NCBI GenBank assembly: GCA_018401055.1
Contig: JAGYLB010000110.1
Span: forward strand, 62,001 to 126,000
Length of the DNA: 64,000 nt
DNA from: Roseicyclus sp.
GTDB taxonomy: Bacteria; Pseudomonadota; Alphaproteobacteria; Rhodobacterales; Rhodobacteraceae
Direction of reading: 5' to 3'
Part shown: one piece after another, positions 39,356-48,368 of the stretch
How the letters are laid out: each line of letters opens with the position of its first letter
Numbering within the stretch: position 1 is the first letter of the stretch
Notes under the pieces: model-generated
The model's database searches: none
What the model saw: only the letters and a program-made list of their open reading frames with translations
What the model was told of the DNA's origin: nothing
Program-made: the position numbers and the translations under genes

Positions 39356-40888
39356 ATGGTCGATTTCTCCCTTCTGATCGCTGGGTTCGCAGATGTTTTC
39401 ACGATCACGAACATGCTGTTCATCCTCTTCGGTGTGGCCTTGGGCCAGATCGTCGGGGCCATTCCCGGGCTCAGCATCATCATGGCCTTGGCCATCGCCG
39501 TGCCGCTGACCTATGGGCTGGACACATTGACCGCGATTGCCTTCCTGATCTCGGTCAACAAGGGCGGCACGGTCGGCGGCGCGGTGCCCGCGATCCTGCT
39601 GGGTGTGCCCGGATCGGCCGAATCCGCGGCAACTACCATGGACGGCCACCCGATGGCCAAGAACGGCAAGCCGATGAAGGCGATGAAATACGCGCTCTAT
39701 CACTCGGTCTCGGGCGATCTGGCCAGTGACATCGTCTTGATTTTGCTGGCGGCACCGCTGGCCATCGTCGCGCTCAACATGGGGCCGGTCGAAATCACGG
39801 CGCTGATGATCCTGGCCTTCACCGTCATCAGCGGCCTGGTCGGGGATTCGATGATCAAGGGGCTGATCTCGGCCAGTTTCGGCATCCTGATCGCCACCAT
39901 CGGCCTTGATCCCGGCATGGCGACGCCCCGCTTCACATTCGGCCTGCTCGAGCTTTACGATGGCGTGCCGTTGACTGCTGTCAGCATCGGCGCCCTGGCC
40001 ATGAGCGGCGTTCTGGTCGGGCTCTTGGGCATGCGCGCCTCGGACAAGGTGCAGCAATCGGCCATTCCGATCGGGGGCCGCCCGCGCGAGGACACCATCG
40101 TGACCTTCGCCGAATTCTGGGCCAACCGGGTTGTGGCGTTCCGGGCCTTCGTGATCGGCACCATAATCGGTGCCATTCCCGGCCTAGGATCGACCACGGC
40201 AGGCTTCCTCAGCTATTCCGTGAACAAGCAGGCCGCCCGCGACCCCGAAGCTTTCGGCACCGGCGACGCCCGCGGCATCGCCGCCTCGGAGACCGCCAAC
40301 AGCGCGGTCGTGGGCGCGAACCTGATCCCGCTGCTGACCCTTGGCATCCCCGGCAACATCGCGGCCGCACTTCTGGTGTCGGCCTTCATCATTCACGGCA
40401 TCCAGCCCGGCCCATTGCTGTTCCAGCAACAGGCGCAACTGGTCTACGGCATGTTCGGGGCGATGCTGGTGGCGAATTTCTGCAACCTGGGGGTGGGCCA
40501 GTTTGGCATGCGGTTCTGGGCGATGATCGTGTCGGCCCCGGGCACGGTGATCTATCCTGCCGCGCTGCTGTTGTGCTTTGCCGGGGCCTTCGTGATCACT
40601 GGCGCGACCTTCGGAATCTACGTGATGATTGCAGCCGCGATACTGGGCTACCTGATGCGAGCCTTCGGCTATTCCATCGTGGCCTTCATCGTCGCCTTCT
40701 TGCTCACGCCCCAACTGGAAAGCGCTGTGGTGCGGGCGCGGCTGATAACGAACGATGATCCCACCGCCCTTCTGGGTCATCCGATCGCTCTGGTGCTGAT
40801 CGCGATGTCGGTCGGTTCGATCCTCTACCTAGGGCCGCGCAAGAAAAAGCCGCTGCAGCCGGAGATTCCGACCCTCACCGGCCCGTAA
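39356..40888 (+). CDS. tctA: TctA large membrane subunit, second system
   Basis: A 510-residue polytopic membrane protein. The family signatures are duplicated: GAIPGLSIIMALAIAVPLT, then SVNKGGTVGGAVPAILLGVP, and later GAIPGLGSTTAGFLSYSVNK. It has a loop NGKPMKAMKYALYHSVSGDL instead of the loop seen in the first TctA, so the two systems are paralogous rather than recent copies. It lies 20 bases after tctB and ends beside an IS66 remnant. Confidence 0.9.
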   Translation: MVDFSLLIAGFADVFTITNMLFILFGVALGQIVGAIPGLSIIMALAIAVPLTYGLDTLTAIAFLISVNKGGTVGGAVPAILLGVPGSAESAATTMDGHPMAKNGKPMKAMKYALYHSVSGDLASDIVLILLAAPLAIVALNMGPVEITALMILAFTVISGLVGDSMIKGLISASFGILIATIGLDPGMATPRFTFGLLELYDGVPLTAVSIGALAMSGVLVGLLGMRASDKVQQSAIPIGGRPREDTIVTFAEFWANRVVAFRAFVIGTIIGAIPGLGSTTAGFLSYSVNKQAARDPEAFGTGDARGIAASETANSAVVGANLIPLLTLGIPGNIAAALLVSAFIIHGIQPGPLLFQQQAQLVYGMFGAMLVANFCNLGVGQFGMRFWAMIVSAPGTVIYPAALLLCFAGAFVITGATFGIYVMIAAAILGYLMRAFGYSIVAFIVAFLLTPQLESAVVRARLITNDDPTALLGHPIALVLIAMSVGSILYLGPRKKKPLQPEIPTLTGP

Positions 40889-40985
40889 TGGTATCCGCAA
40901 GCCACCTCTGTGGGGCCACGTCGTTCAGCTTGGCGGCCTCGATCATGGTCAGTGAAAAGGTCGGCGCGGGCGACCTTGTGCCTCG
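40886..40985 (-). mobile_element. IS66-family transposase (TnpC) C-terminal remnant
   Basis: The minus-strand translation gives SLTMIEAAKLNDVAPQRWLA, matching the conserved C-terminal tail of IS66 TnpC transposases (TAKLNGVDPQAWL in typical members). Only about 30 codons remain and no terminal repeats were seen. It marks the boundary between the catabolic island and the CRP/P47 locus. Confidence 0.6.
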
Positions 40986-41087
40986 CATCAGTGCCGCCCA
41001 TCGCCGGAACCCGATGGCTAGCGGAGTGACGGTATCTTCGGCGCGACTCCGGGGGCATAGTTCTCCCCGGGCAGGGAGATTCGAACC

Positions 41088-41792
41088 ATGGCATCCAGAC
41101 GGGACCCCGCGCAGCTGTCACTCGGGCCGATCCTGTCCGGGGCCATCCCGAAGGACGAATGGGACGAGATGCTTCGCCTCGGCCGCTCCGTGCGTTTTTC
41201 GAAGGGGCAGACGATCATCGAGCAGGGCACGAAGGCAAGCACTCTCTACCTGATCCGGGAGGGGCGGGTGGAAATTTCGCTGAGTTCCGCCGACGGGCAC
41301 AAGGTGGTGCTTAGCCACATGGGTCCCGGCGAGGTTCTGGGCGAGATCGCCGTCCTCGACGGGTCGCCAAGGTCGGCCAGCGGGATCGCGGCAAGCGAGA
41401 TGGTGGACCTGACGGCGATCGACAAGGCCCGTGTCCTGCGCCTGCTCGAGACGAAGCCCCCCATCGCAATTGCCGTGATCCGCGAACTCTGCGGGCGAGT
41501 GCGCAACGCATCGGAGATGTTCGAAGTAAAGTCCGAGAAGAGCGGGCGGCTCAGGCTTGCCCGCGCGCTCCTGCGTCTTGCGGCAAAGTGGGGGGAGGAA
41601 GGCGACGGCGCGCCGGGCACTCGAAGATTGCACGGTTTCTCGCAGAGCGACCTCGGCGATTTCGCGGGGCTCGCGCGGGAGAACGTGAACCGCTACCTAA
41701 AGGGCTGGGAAGAGGAAGGCCTGATCGAGCGCAGCGAGACGGGTCTTACGCTTCTCGACATCGATGCCATCAGCGATCAGGCAGGATACTGA
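41088..41792 (+). CDS. Crp/Fnr-family regulator of the cAMP-binding CRP type
   Basis: A 234-residue regulator. The cyclic-nucleotide domain has the phosphate-binding cassette GEVLGEIAVLDGSPRSASG with Arg95-Ser96, the pair that contacts cAMP in CRP. There are no Fnr-type N-terminal cysteines. The recognition helix ARENVNRYLKGWEEEGLI (residues 196-213) keeps Arg197, Glu198 and Arg202, equivalent to R180, E181 and R185 of E. coli CRP, so TGTGA half-sites are the predicted target. A perfect such site lies at 45773. It overlaps the convergent cyclase gene by 16 bases. The start is ATG 41088, with GGGAG 13 bases upstream. Confidence 0.85.
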   Translation: MASRRDPAQLSLGPILSGAIPKDEWDEMLRLGRSVRFSKGQTIIEQGTKASTLYLIREGRVEISLSSADGHKVVLSHMGPGEVLGEIAVLDGSPRSASGIAASEMVDLTAIDKARVLRLLETKPPIAIAVIRELCGRVRNASEMFEVKSEKSGRLRLARALLRLAAKWGEEGDGAPGTRRLHGFSQSDLGDFAGLARENVNRYLKGWEEEGLIERSETGLTLLDIDAISDQAGY

Positions 41793-42562
41793 ACCCGGCG
41801 GACGCGGACAGGCGCATCGAAGCCCTTGACCTCGATCGTTTCGTCCGCCGTGCCGATGCCGTCGGCTTCGGCCACGGCTTGTGTCATGACCACCTCGCCC
41901 GGGCGGGCGGCACTCGACAGTCGTGCGACGAGGTTGACAGCCTCGCCGAAAACCGAAACGTCGCGGAACCCGCCGTTATTGGCCTGAACGGAGGCCATGA
42001 AAGCCTCGCCGCTGTGCAGGCCGACCCCCACGGGGATCCCTGCCTCGGTGCTGACACGGGCGACATCGCGGCCGGCCCGGGCCGCCCGGGCGATGTAGTC
42101 GGGTCCCGAGAAGCCGGGCGGCCAGTTCGCCACCACGCAATCGCCGTAGAAGGCGAGAATGAAGCCATCTTCGTCGTTGATCGCCCGCGTGGCCAGTTCG
42201 AGGAATGTGTTTATCCGCGCCGCAATCTCTGCGGGCGGATGGCTGCGGGCGAATTCGGTCGACTTGCGGATGTCTGCGTAGAGCAGCGACATGGGCACCT
42301 GCGCGCCGCCGGGATGGCTGGCGAGGAAGGTGTCGCAGGCCGAGCAGAAATTTGGGTTGCGCTTGGACGGCCGCTTGCCGCGAAAGCGCAGGAAGAACCC
42401 CCCGATCCCCGCGAAAGGCGCCTTACTGTACAGCAGCGCGGCGGGCTAGGCAGATTCAGGTGATAGCGGTGCTGGTCCAGGAGATCGGCGGCGCCGACCG
42501 CGAATACATGTCTCCAGACCTCCTCGTACGCCAGTTTCCTGCGTGAAGGGGGCGTCGGGCAT
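41777..42562 (-). CDS. Class III adenylate/guanylate cyclase, frameshifted
   Basis: About 261 residues after correction of two compensating breaks near 42540 and 42455. The N-terminal region includes YEEVWRHVFAVGAADLLDQH and a Cys-x-x-Cys stretch PNFCSACDTFLASHPG. The catalytic domain carries the first metal Asp in SLLYADIRKSTEFA, the second in FYGDCVVANW, and the transition-state Asn/Arg in FGEAVNLVARLSSA, so it should be active. It is the last gene of a leftward unit after the decarboxylase and the unknown protein, and it is convergent with the CRP-like gene. It most likely produces the ligand of that regulator (inference). Confidence 0.82.
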
Positions 42563-42569
42563 GAGCGCG

Positions 42570-43479
42570 TTATCTCCAGTATCGCCTCGGCATCAGTGTG
42601 ACGATCATCGACATGCCCGCCGTGCTCTCGATCAGTTCCGGGCTGTTGCAGACCTCACCACTATAGAACCATGTCGGCCCCGCCTTGACCAGTCGCGGCG
42701 GCTGCAATCCCCGGTAGAGCGTGGCGACGTTGTCCCCTTCCCCAAAGGGCGGGGCGGCATGGATCATCAGCCTCCCGTCGGCATCGTAGCGGTCAATCGC
42801 GGGAAGGCTGACACAGGTCCCTGCCTCCAGCATGTCGGCATCGAGCCAGTCCGGCGCGCGTTCGAGCGACATAACGTGATCGACGTCGAGACCGAAGAGC
42901 GGCAGGTCGTCCGGCCCGGTCAGGAGGCGGCCGGTCTGCAGATTCGTCATATGCGCTTCGTCACCCTTGCCGAACACGAGATAGCTCGCCTTGGCCGGCG
43001 CCACATCGCGAAGGCTGAAAGGGCGGTAGAGCACGACGCGTTCAACCGTGACCGCCACATCGGCGATCATCGGGATCGTGTCGTCGAGGTTCCACGGGAA
43101 CCAGTCCGGCGGCGGAGGCAGTGTCTTGGGCCCCCGGAAGCCGAAGAAGATGTTGCCAGTGCATCACGCCGCGCGTGCCTTCCCACACAACATTGCCGGA
43201 GCCGAGCGCGGGGATCGAGAATTTCTCCTCCGGAGTCTCGCCGTTGCAGAAGAAGAAACCGGCGTCGGGATGCTCGGTGCGCAACCGCAGGTATTCGTCC
43301 CGCGCCGTTTCGGGCAAGGTGATGCGCAGGACGACCTGGTAGCGGTGCTTGTCGCAATGGTACTGCGTCAGGTGGACCGCGAAGAGGGTCTCGGAGCCCA
43401 TGATGGCGAAGGCGTGCTGGCAGGGACCGTTGCGGACATCGGCACCGGGGATGCCATGCGAGATATTGAGGTGGACCAT
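42570..43479 (-). CDS. Unrecognised conserved-looking protein, frameshifted
   Basis: About 300 residues. From ATG 43479 it reads HLNISHGIPGADVRNGPCQH and HCDKHRYQVVLRITLPETAR. It shifts frame near 43130 and continues through PMIADVAVTVERVVLYRPFS to a natural-looking C-terminus, IVTLMPRRYWR. The two frames join smoothly as one protein. There is no signal peptide and no membrane segment. The sequence is rich in His, Trp and aromatic residues. I do not recognise a family. It starts three bases after the decarboxylase stop and ends seven bases before the cyclase, so the three genes form a tight operon and the protein probably works with the decarboxylase. Confidence 0.6.
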
Positions 43480-43482
43480 CAG

Positions 43483-45660
43483 TCAGGCTCCTTGCTGCAC
43501 GAGGGTTGCGCGGGCGTCCAGCACGGTGCGGCGCAGAACCTTCATGAGTTCAGGCAGGAAGTTGCCCTTCGACGTATCGGTGACCCAGGGGTCCTGCATC
43601 GTCGAGATCAGCACCCGGATCGGGTCCTTGCCCGGCGAGACCTTGGCGCGCGACAGGAACGTGTCGCAAAAGGCCGGGCCGTAAACGACGGGCGCGATCA
43701 AGGTGGAGGTCACCAGCATGTCGACGTCGGGCACCTCGCCGCTGACGTTCACCTCCTCGACCGACAGCGCCTCGAACACCGCGAAGTTGAGGTCGTTCAT
43801 CGCCCGGAGGTCGGTGTTGGGACGACCGGCCTCGTCGAGGAAATTGAACGCATAGGCAAAGACGGTCAGGTCCGGGCCGATCTGGGCGAACAGCGCCGCG
43901 AGATCTGGGTCGGCCTTCAGGATATCCAGCACCGCCTCGTTAGGGATGTCGCAGAGCCTTGCCAGCCGCGCCCGCTCCTCCGCCACCGCTTCAGCGCTGC
44001 CGCCGTGCCGTTCCGAAGGCAGACGGGGAAGCGGTATGACGAAGAAGGGATCGCCGGGCTCGGGAAGGGTGGAGACGCCGATGAAGAAGCGCTTGGCATT
44101 CCACGCACAGCGACCCAGAAGCTCACCGTATCCTGACCGGTCGAGCGGGATAGTCGTGCGCGACAGCGCCACGCCCGCGGCAGCCGCTCCCGGCTTGAGC
44201 CCTCGATCCCATAGACCCCTACCGATGGCGCGCCGCCTTCGTGAAACACCACGGGCGCGGTATGGGCGATGAGGTAGATCATCCGCTTGTCGCGGTAGCA
44301 CAGGGCGCCGGCGGGATAGGGGATGTACCCGCTCTTGTGCGGGTCGACGGTGATCGTGTCGGCGTGACCGAGGGCGTTGAGTTGCGTCCGGACATGCGGG
44401 CTGAGCCGCTCGATGGGGGTCATCGTGTCGCCGCCGTTCGCGGGCGCGCGCAGCATCGATGCGAAGTAGCCGCCCCAGGCAGCGTCCGCATGCAGTGTCA
44501 GGCAAAGGCCCCGCGCGGCGAAATCGTCGCGCAGGTCCAAGATGGCGTCGAGCGGGTCGACCGCGCTTTCGGCGGTGGAGCCCGCAACGGCGGACGAGCT
44601 GGATGACCGGGCTTTTGCGGCGAGGCACGCCTCGAGGGATCCGCCGCAGCGCTGGCACCGACATGCGCGCATCGGCATCGACCGGCACCGGGCGCAGGGC
44701 CTGTGCGCCTAGCCCGAGGATCGTGACGCCCTTGTTCCACGAGTAATGCGCCGTGGCGGGGACCAGCACGACGCCGAGGCTCAGGCCCTGCAAGACTTCC
44801 TGCTGGAAGCTGGCAAGGCCCATCGCCTGCAGCGACCATTTCCCGAGAGCCGCGCCGACGGCTTCCTTGTCCACCCCATGATCCTCTACCATCCGGCGCG
44901 GCAGATCGAGGATCTCGGAGTTGGGGAGGTTCACGAGGTCCCATGGCTCAAGGTCGAGCAGCAGCGGACGCGCCCCGGCCCCGGTCGTCACCTGGATCGT
45001 GCGGGCCTCGGCCAGCGTCGGCTCAAGCCGGATCGCGCGTGCAAGTGCGGCTGCCTGAAAGCGCAGGTTGCGCGCAGCCCACATCGCCTCGGTGTTGGCG
45101 ACGGAGCCATCGCAGGTGATATGGCCCCATGGCTCGGGTTTCGTCTCGCCTTCGGACGGAGGCGAAGTGTCGTAGCCAAGCATCCGGCACAAGTCGCGCC
45201 CTGCCTCGATTTCCAGCGCCGTCGTCACCGGCGAGGCCTCGGGCGCGACGTTGTTGGGGTTGAACATCATCCCGGCGAAGTATCCCAGTGCCCCGGGCAT
45301 CGTGATGTCCCAGTTCATGTGGCTCTGGTTGCGGTAGCTCGTCATCGGGGTCGAGGCGCGTAGGGCCCGCGACAGGGCGTCGAGGTTCTCGCCAAGCCGC
45401 TCGATCGTCGCGCCGAAGGCCGGGCGGTCGCGTGTCGCGTCGTCGATGAACGGCGGGTCGCCGGGGTGGAAGGCCGCGCGGGCTGCGGCATGCGCGTCGA
45501 GCGTGCGGACCAAGAGCGCGCGCATCTCCTGGAGGTTCTCGCCCTTGGGACCCAGGAACCAGGCCCCGGGCTCGGGCACATCCGGGCTGCGCAGCCCGAG
45601 GTCGGAGGCGGTCATGCGCGTGCGCGGCTTTCGCGTGACCCTTTCCCAATCGGTTCCCAT
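43483..45660 (-). CDS. PLP-dependent group II decarboxylase (tyrosine/DOPA/glutamate type)
   Basis: A 725-residue fold-type I decarboxylase. It includes the substrate region STPMTSYRNQSHMNWDITMP, the PLP-stacking region HADAAWGGYFASML (Asp to the pyridine N) and the Schiff-base lysine in ITVDPHKSGYIPYPAG, near residue 440. The frame is open throughout. However, residues about 350-515 are garbled, and the correct sequence, including the lysine, lies in another frame (44678-44210), so two compensating indels exist. It is longer than typical members (about 480-620) because of a C-terminal extension. It likely makes an amine from an aromatic or acidic amino acid. It is the first gene of the leftward unit, facing the CRP site. 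Confidence 0.83.
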   Translation of the reverse strand: MGTDWERVTRKPRTRMTASDLGLRSPDVPEPGAWFLGPKGENLQEMRALLVRTLDAHAAARAAFHPGDPPFIDDATRDRPAFGATIERLGENLDALSRALRASTPMTSYRNQSHMNWDITMPGALGYFAGMMFNPNNVAPEASPVTTALEIEAGRDLCRMLGYDTSPPSEGETKPEPWGHITCDGSVANTEAMWAARNLRFQAAALARAIRLEPTLAEARTIQVTTGAGARPLLLDLEPWDLVNLPNSEILDLPRRMVEDHGVDKEAVGAALGKWSLQAMGLASFQQEVLQGLSLGVVLVPATAHYSWNKGVTILGLGAQALRPVPVDADARMSVPALRRIPRGVPRRKSPVIQLVRRCGLHRRKRGRPARRHLGPARRFRRAGPLPDTACGRCLGRLLRIDAARARERRRHDDPHRAAQPACPDATQRPRSRRHDHRRPAQERVHPLSRRRPVLPRQADDLPHRPYRARGVSRRRRAIGRGLWDRGLKPGAAAAGVALSRTTIPLDRSGYGELLGRCAWNAKRFFIGVSTLPEPGDPFFVIPLPRLPSERHGGSAEAVAEERARLARLCDIPNEAVLDILKADPDLAALFAQIGPDLTVFAYAFNFLDEAGRPNTDLRAMNDLNFAVFEALSVEEVNVSGEVPDVDMLVTSTLIAPVVYGPAFCDTFLSRAKVSPGKDPIRVLISTMQDPWVTDTSKGNFLPELMKVLRRTVLDARATLVQQGA

Positions 45661-45772
45661 AGCGGTATCCCCGTTTGTTCTGTTCGTCAGACGCATGAGC
45701 CCCGACCCGCCGGGGAAAGGTGGCCGCAAATCCGTCTCGGAACAACGCTTATTCCGATCCGGTCCCTGCCGG

Positions 45773-45788
45773 TGTGACGTGCATCACA
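45773..45788. promoter_or_regulatory. Perfect CRP-type binding site (TGTGA-N6-TCACA)
   Basis: TGTGACGTGCATCACA is an exact match to the CRP consensus with perfect arms. It lies in the divergent region between the decarboxylase operon (113 bases from its start) and the CTERM-signal protein (60 bases from its start). The nearby CRP-like regulator and cyclase make it a functional candidate. Confidence 0.75.
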
Positions 45789-45847
45789 GCCGCGGCCCCC
45801 GGTCTGTGGCAGCCTCTACTAGTTCATCCGATCTTGCGGAGTTTGCC

Positions 45848-46501
45848 ATGTTCATGAAGTCGGCGCTTTTTTCGATCGCCACAGCCCTCCTTCTCCTCCC
45901 GGTCATGGCGCAGTCGACGACCCTTCTCCACATCGACGGGGTCGAAGATGCCGAATTGCTGCGGCCCGGGGATACCGACGGCCTCGCACTTGTCTTCGAC
46001 CTTTCGCAAGATGTGGAGGGCATGTCCGTCTCGATCCCGACCTTGTGTTTGAACGGGCCCTGCGACGTCGAGATCTACCTGCTGAGGCGGAACGTGTTCG
46101 ACGGGATCAGCTTCGCTTCGCTGATCGATGTCTCTGATGCGCCGGGCGGCGGGACGATGACGCCGTTCAGCGGGCTCGACCTTTCGGCGGGCATTTATTC
46201 TCTGGTGGTGGTCGGGCGCGGCGGGTTCTTTGGATGGCTGGGCGACCAACCCCCTGTCGAGACCGAGACGCCCTTCGCCTCGGTGGTTGCGGTGGGGGCC
46301 ATCGAGACGCTCAATCCCGGAACACCTCCGGCCTCGACGTGGTCGCCCTTCGGCCGTTTCGTGCCCGGCGTCACGCTTGAGGGAGCGCTCGCACCGAACG
46401 CGCCGGCACCCGTCCCCCTTCCGGCCACGGGCCTCATGCTGGCGATGGCGGGCGGCGCGTTGCTGGTGCTCCGCCGACGCTTGGACCGCAACACTTCCTG
46501 A
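45848..46501 (+). CDS. Exported protein with VPLPA-type C-terminal sorting signal
   Basis: A 217-residue protein. The N-terminal signal peptide is KSALFSIATALLLLPVMAQS. The body is acidic and rich in beta strands (HIDGVEDAELLRPGD; LCLNGPCDVEIYLL). The C-terminus is VPLPATGLMLAMAGGALLVL followed by Arg-rich residues, that is, motif, hydrophobic helix and basic tail. This is the layout of PEP/VPLPA-CTERM proteins processed by exosortase/rhombosortase-type sorting and often exported to the surface or matrix. Start ATG 45848 has GCGGAG upstream. The CRP site lies about 60 bases before it, and a terminator follows. Confidence 0.75.
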   Translation: MFMKSALFSIATALLLLPVMAQSTTLLHIDGVEDAELLRPGDTDGLALVFDLSQDVEGMSVSIPTLCLNGPCDVEIYLLRRNVFDGISFASLIDVSDAPGGGTMTPFSGLDLSAGIYSLVVVGRGGFFGWLGDQPPVETETPFASVVAVGAIETLNPGTPPASTWSPFGRFVPGVTLEGALAPNAPAPVPLPATGLMLAMAGGALLVLRRRLDRNTS

Positions 46502-46525
46502 CTTGATGGCATTTCATGACGTGTG

Positions 46526-46554
46526 ACGGCCGGCACAGCGCCGGCCGTCTTTTT
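46526..46554 (+). terminator. Rho-independent terminator after the CTERM-signal gene
   Basis: A perfect 9-bp GC-rich stem (ACGGCCGGC and its complement) with a five-base loop, followed by CTTTTT. It lies only 45 bases before the first P47-like gene, leaving little room for a separate promoter. Confidence 0.8.
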
Positions 46555-46598
46555 GTGTGAGCGTCAGGTGACCCCAACCCGGACTCAAAGGACCCGCT

Positions 46599-48295
46599 AT
46601 GAACCACCTCTTGCACGCCGTGCCAGACTCCGAAGCGCTCGACAGCGACCGTCTGTTGGGCTGGGACACCGTCTTTGGCATCCGCTATTCCTACGTCAAC
46701 GACGCGATCGCCGCGAGTGGGCGGGTCCCGCCCTCGTTCAACCAGACCTCCCGAGATGGCGACGACCCGCTCAACATCTCGGGGAGCTTCGACACCTGGA
46801 GCCTGACAGTCGGCGGCACCGGCCACGACATCATGATGAGCCTGATAGTCCCGAGCATCACCCTGCTGCGCACGGGCCACATCGCCCAGACGCGGACAAA
46901 CGTGGAATACATCGTCAAGGTCACGCTGACGACGCGGGCCGCCGGCGAGGGACCCGATGGCGGGCAGCTGGTCGATTTCGTGATCGCGGGGCGCAATGCG
47001 CCCGAAAACCGCGAGATCACGGTGGAAGAGGTGATCTACGAAGGCTCGGAAAGCGACGGGATCGTGCGGTTCATCCTGCGCGGCATGATGGAGGACTGGC
47101 TGAACGACAACGCGCAGCAGTTCGATTTCGTGTTCTCCACCGTCAACCTCAATTCCCGCGCCGGGCAGGACCATTGGCAATGGCTGCGGCCGACCTCGAC
47201 CAGCTACGCAGTGGTCGATGACGGAAGCTCGATGGCGTCGGGCATCTTCGCCGTCCTGTGCATGACCGAGGACCGGCCGCCATCGCGCGACCAGGTCATC
47301 ACGATGGACACGGTTCCGGCAGGCAGCAACGGCGCCTTCCTGATCTCCAAGGAGCGGTTCTTGTCACGCATCCTGCGCAAGGGGGTTGGCGACATGATCG
47401 ACGGCCCGGTCACGCCGGATGCGTCGCGGGTGTGGCCCGACGACTATTTCGCGCTGACCGACGACGAGACGATGCTGACCAACACCGACGACCTCCGGAT
47501 AGACACGCTGGTGCTGAAGGAGGGCGACGATCCGGTGTCAGCGGTCATTCCCGCGCGCACGTTCCAGACGCGGCTCTACGACACGTATCTGGAGGTCCAT
47601 TTCGAGGATCTCCGCCATCCCTACAGCCATTTTCCGGGGCTCGGCTACCTGCTCGACGTCAGCCACGAGATCCGTACCCGCAATGTCGCCTCGCTGATCA
47701 ACGGCAGCTTCGGGCTCAACCCCGGCACGAAGGAACCCGATCCCGACTTCAAGATCGCCACCCACAAGATCACGGCTGTCAAGACGGATGCGGGCAAGGC
47801 GCTCGACGTGATCCTCTTCGTCTCATCGGTCGTGCTGCTGCTCCTGCCTGCGGCGGGATGGGTCTGGGGCCGGTTCACGGCGGCCGCCGCCGAAGAGATC
47901 GAGGGGGCGCGGCCGCCGCGCCGACATTGCAGCCGAAGCGGTCCCGATCGCCGAGGAGGTCGTCGTCGCCGACGCCGCCGGGGCAGGGGTGGCCGAGGCC
48001 GTCATCGCGGGCGAGACCGCGACGCTTGGCCAGCGGCTGGCGGCGATGATCACGATGCGCCGCGCCGCGATCATGGGGGCGATGTCCTTTTGTCGGCTGG
48101 TCGGCGCAGAACCTGCTGCCGATCCTCGTGGACAAGGATATTCAGGAGGAATTGCCGAAGTTCGATGAATTCGCCGCCGAGATCATGAAACCGGTGTCCT
48201 GGCCGTATTCCTCGGGCTTCGATGTCCGCGACATCGTCTTCGACAACGGCTTCATCGCCCATGGCGAGCCGCATTTCGATGAAAGCCTGATCTGA
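46599..48295 (+). CDS. P47/OrfX-like (TULIP-fold) protein 1, frameshifted near 3' end
   Basis: About 565 residues. The N-terminus has the pattern of P47/OrfX proteins of clostridial botulinum-type toxin loci: LLGWDTVFGIRYSYVNDAIA, then a short loop and NISGSFDTWSLTVGGTGHDI, that is GWD-x-V, a conserved Asn, and G-x-F-x-x-W. Long beta-rich stretches follow. A hydrophobic segment (LDVILFVSSVVLLLLPAAGW, near residue 410) leads to an Ala-rich tail. Breaks near 47915 and 48100 precede the natural-looking end DNGFIAHGEPHFDESLI. ATG 46599 has AAAGGA eight bases upstream. There is no signal peptide. The family call rests on motif memory; function is unknown here. Confidence 0.65.
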
Positions 48296-48368
48296 TCAGG
48301 CACTCCGCACGGGCCGGGCCGGACGGCCGGCCCGTATCCGCGTTTCCAATTCCATGGAGACCTTCACC

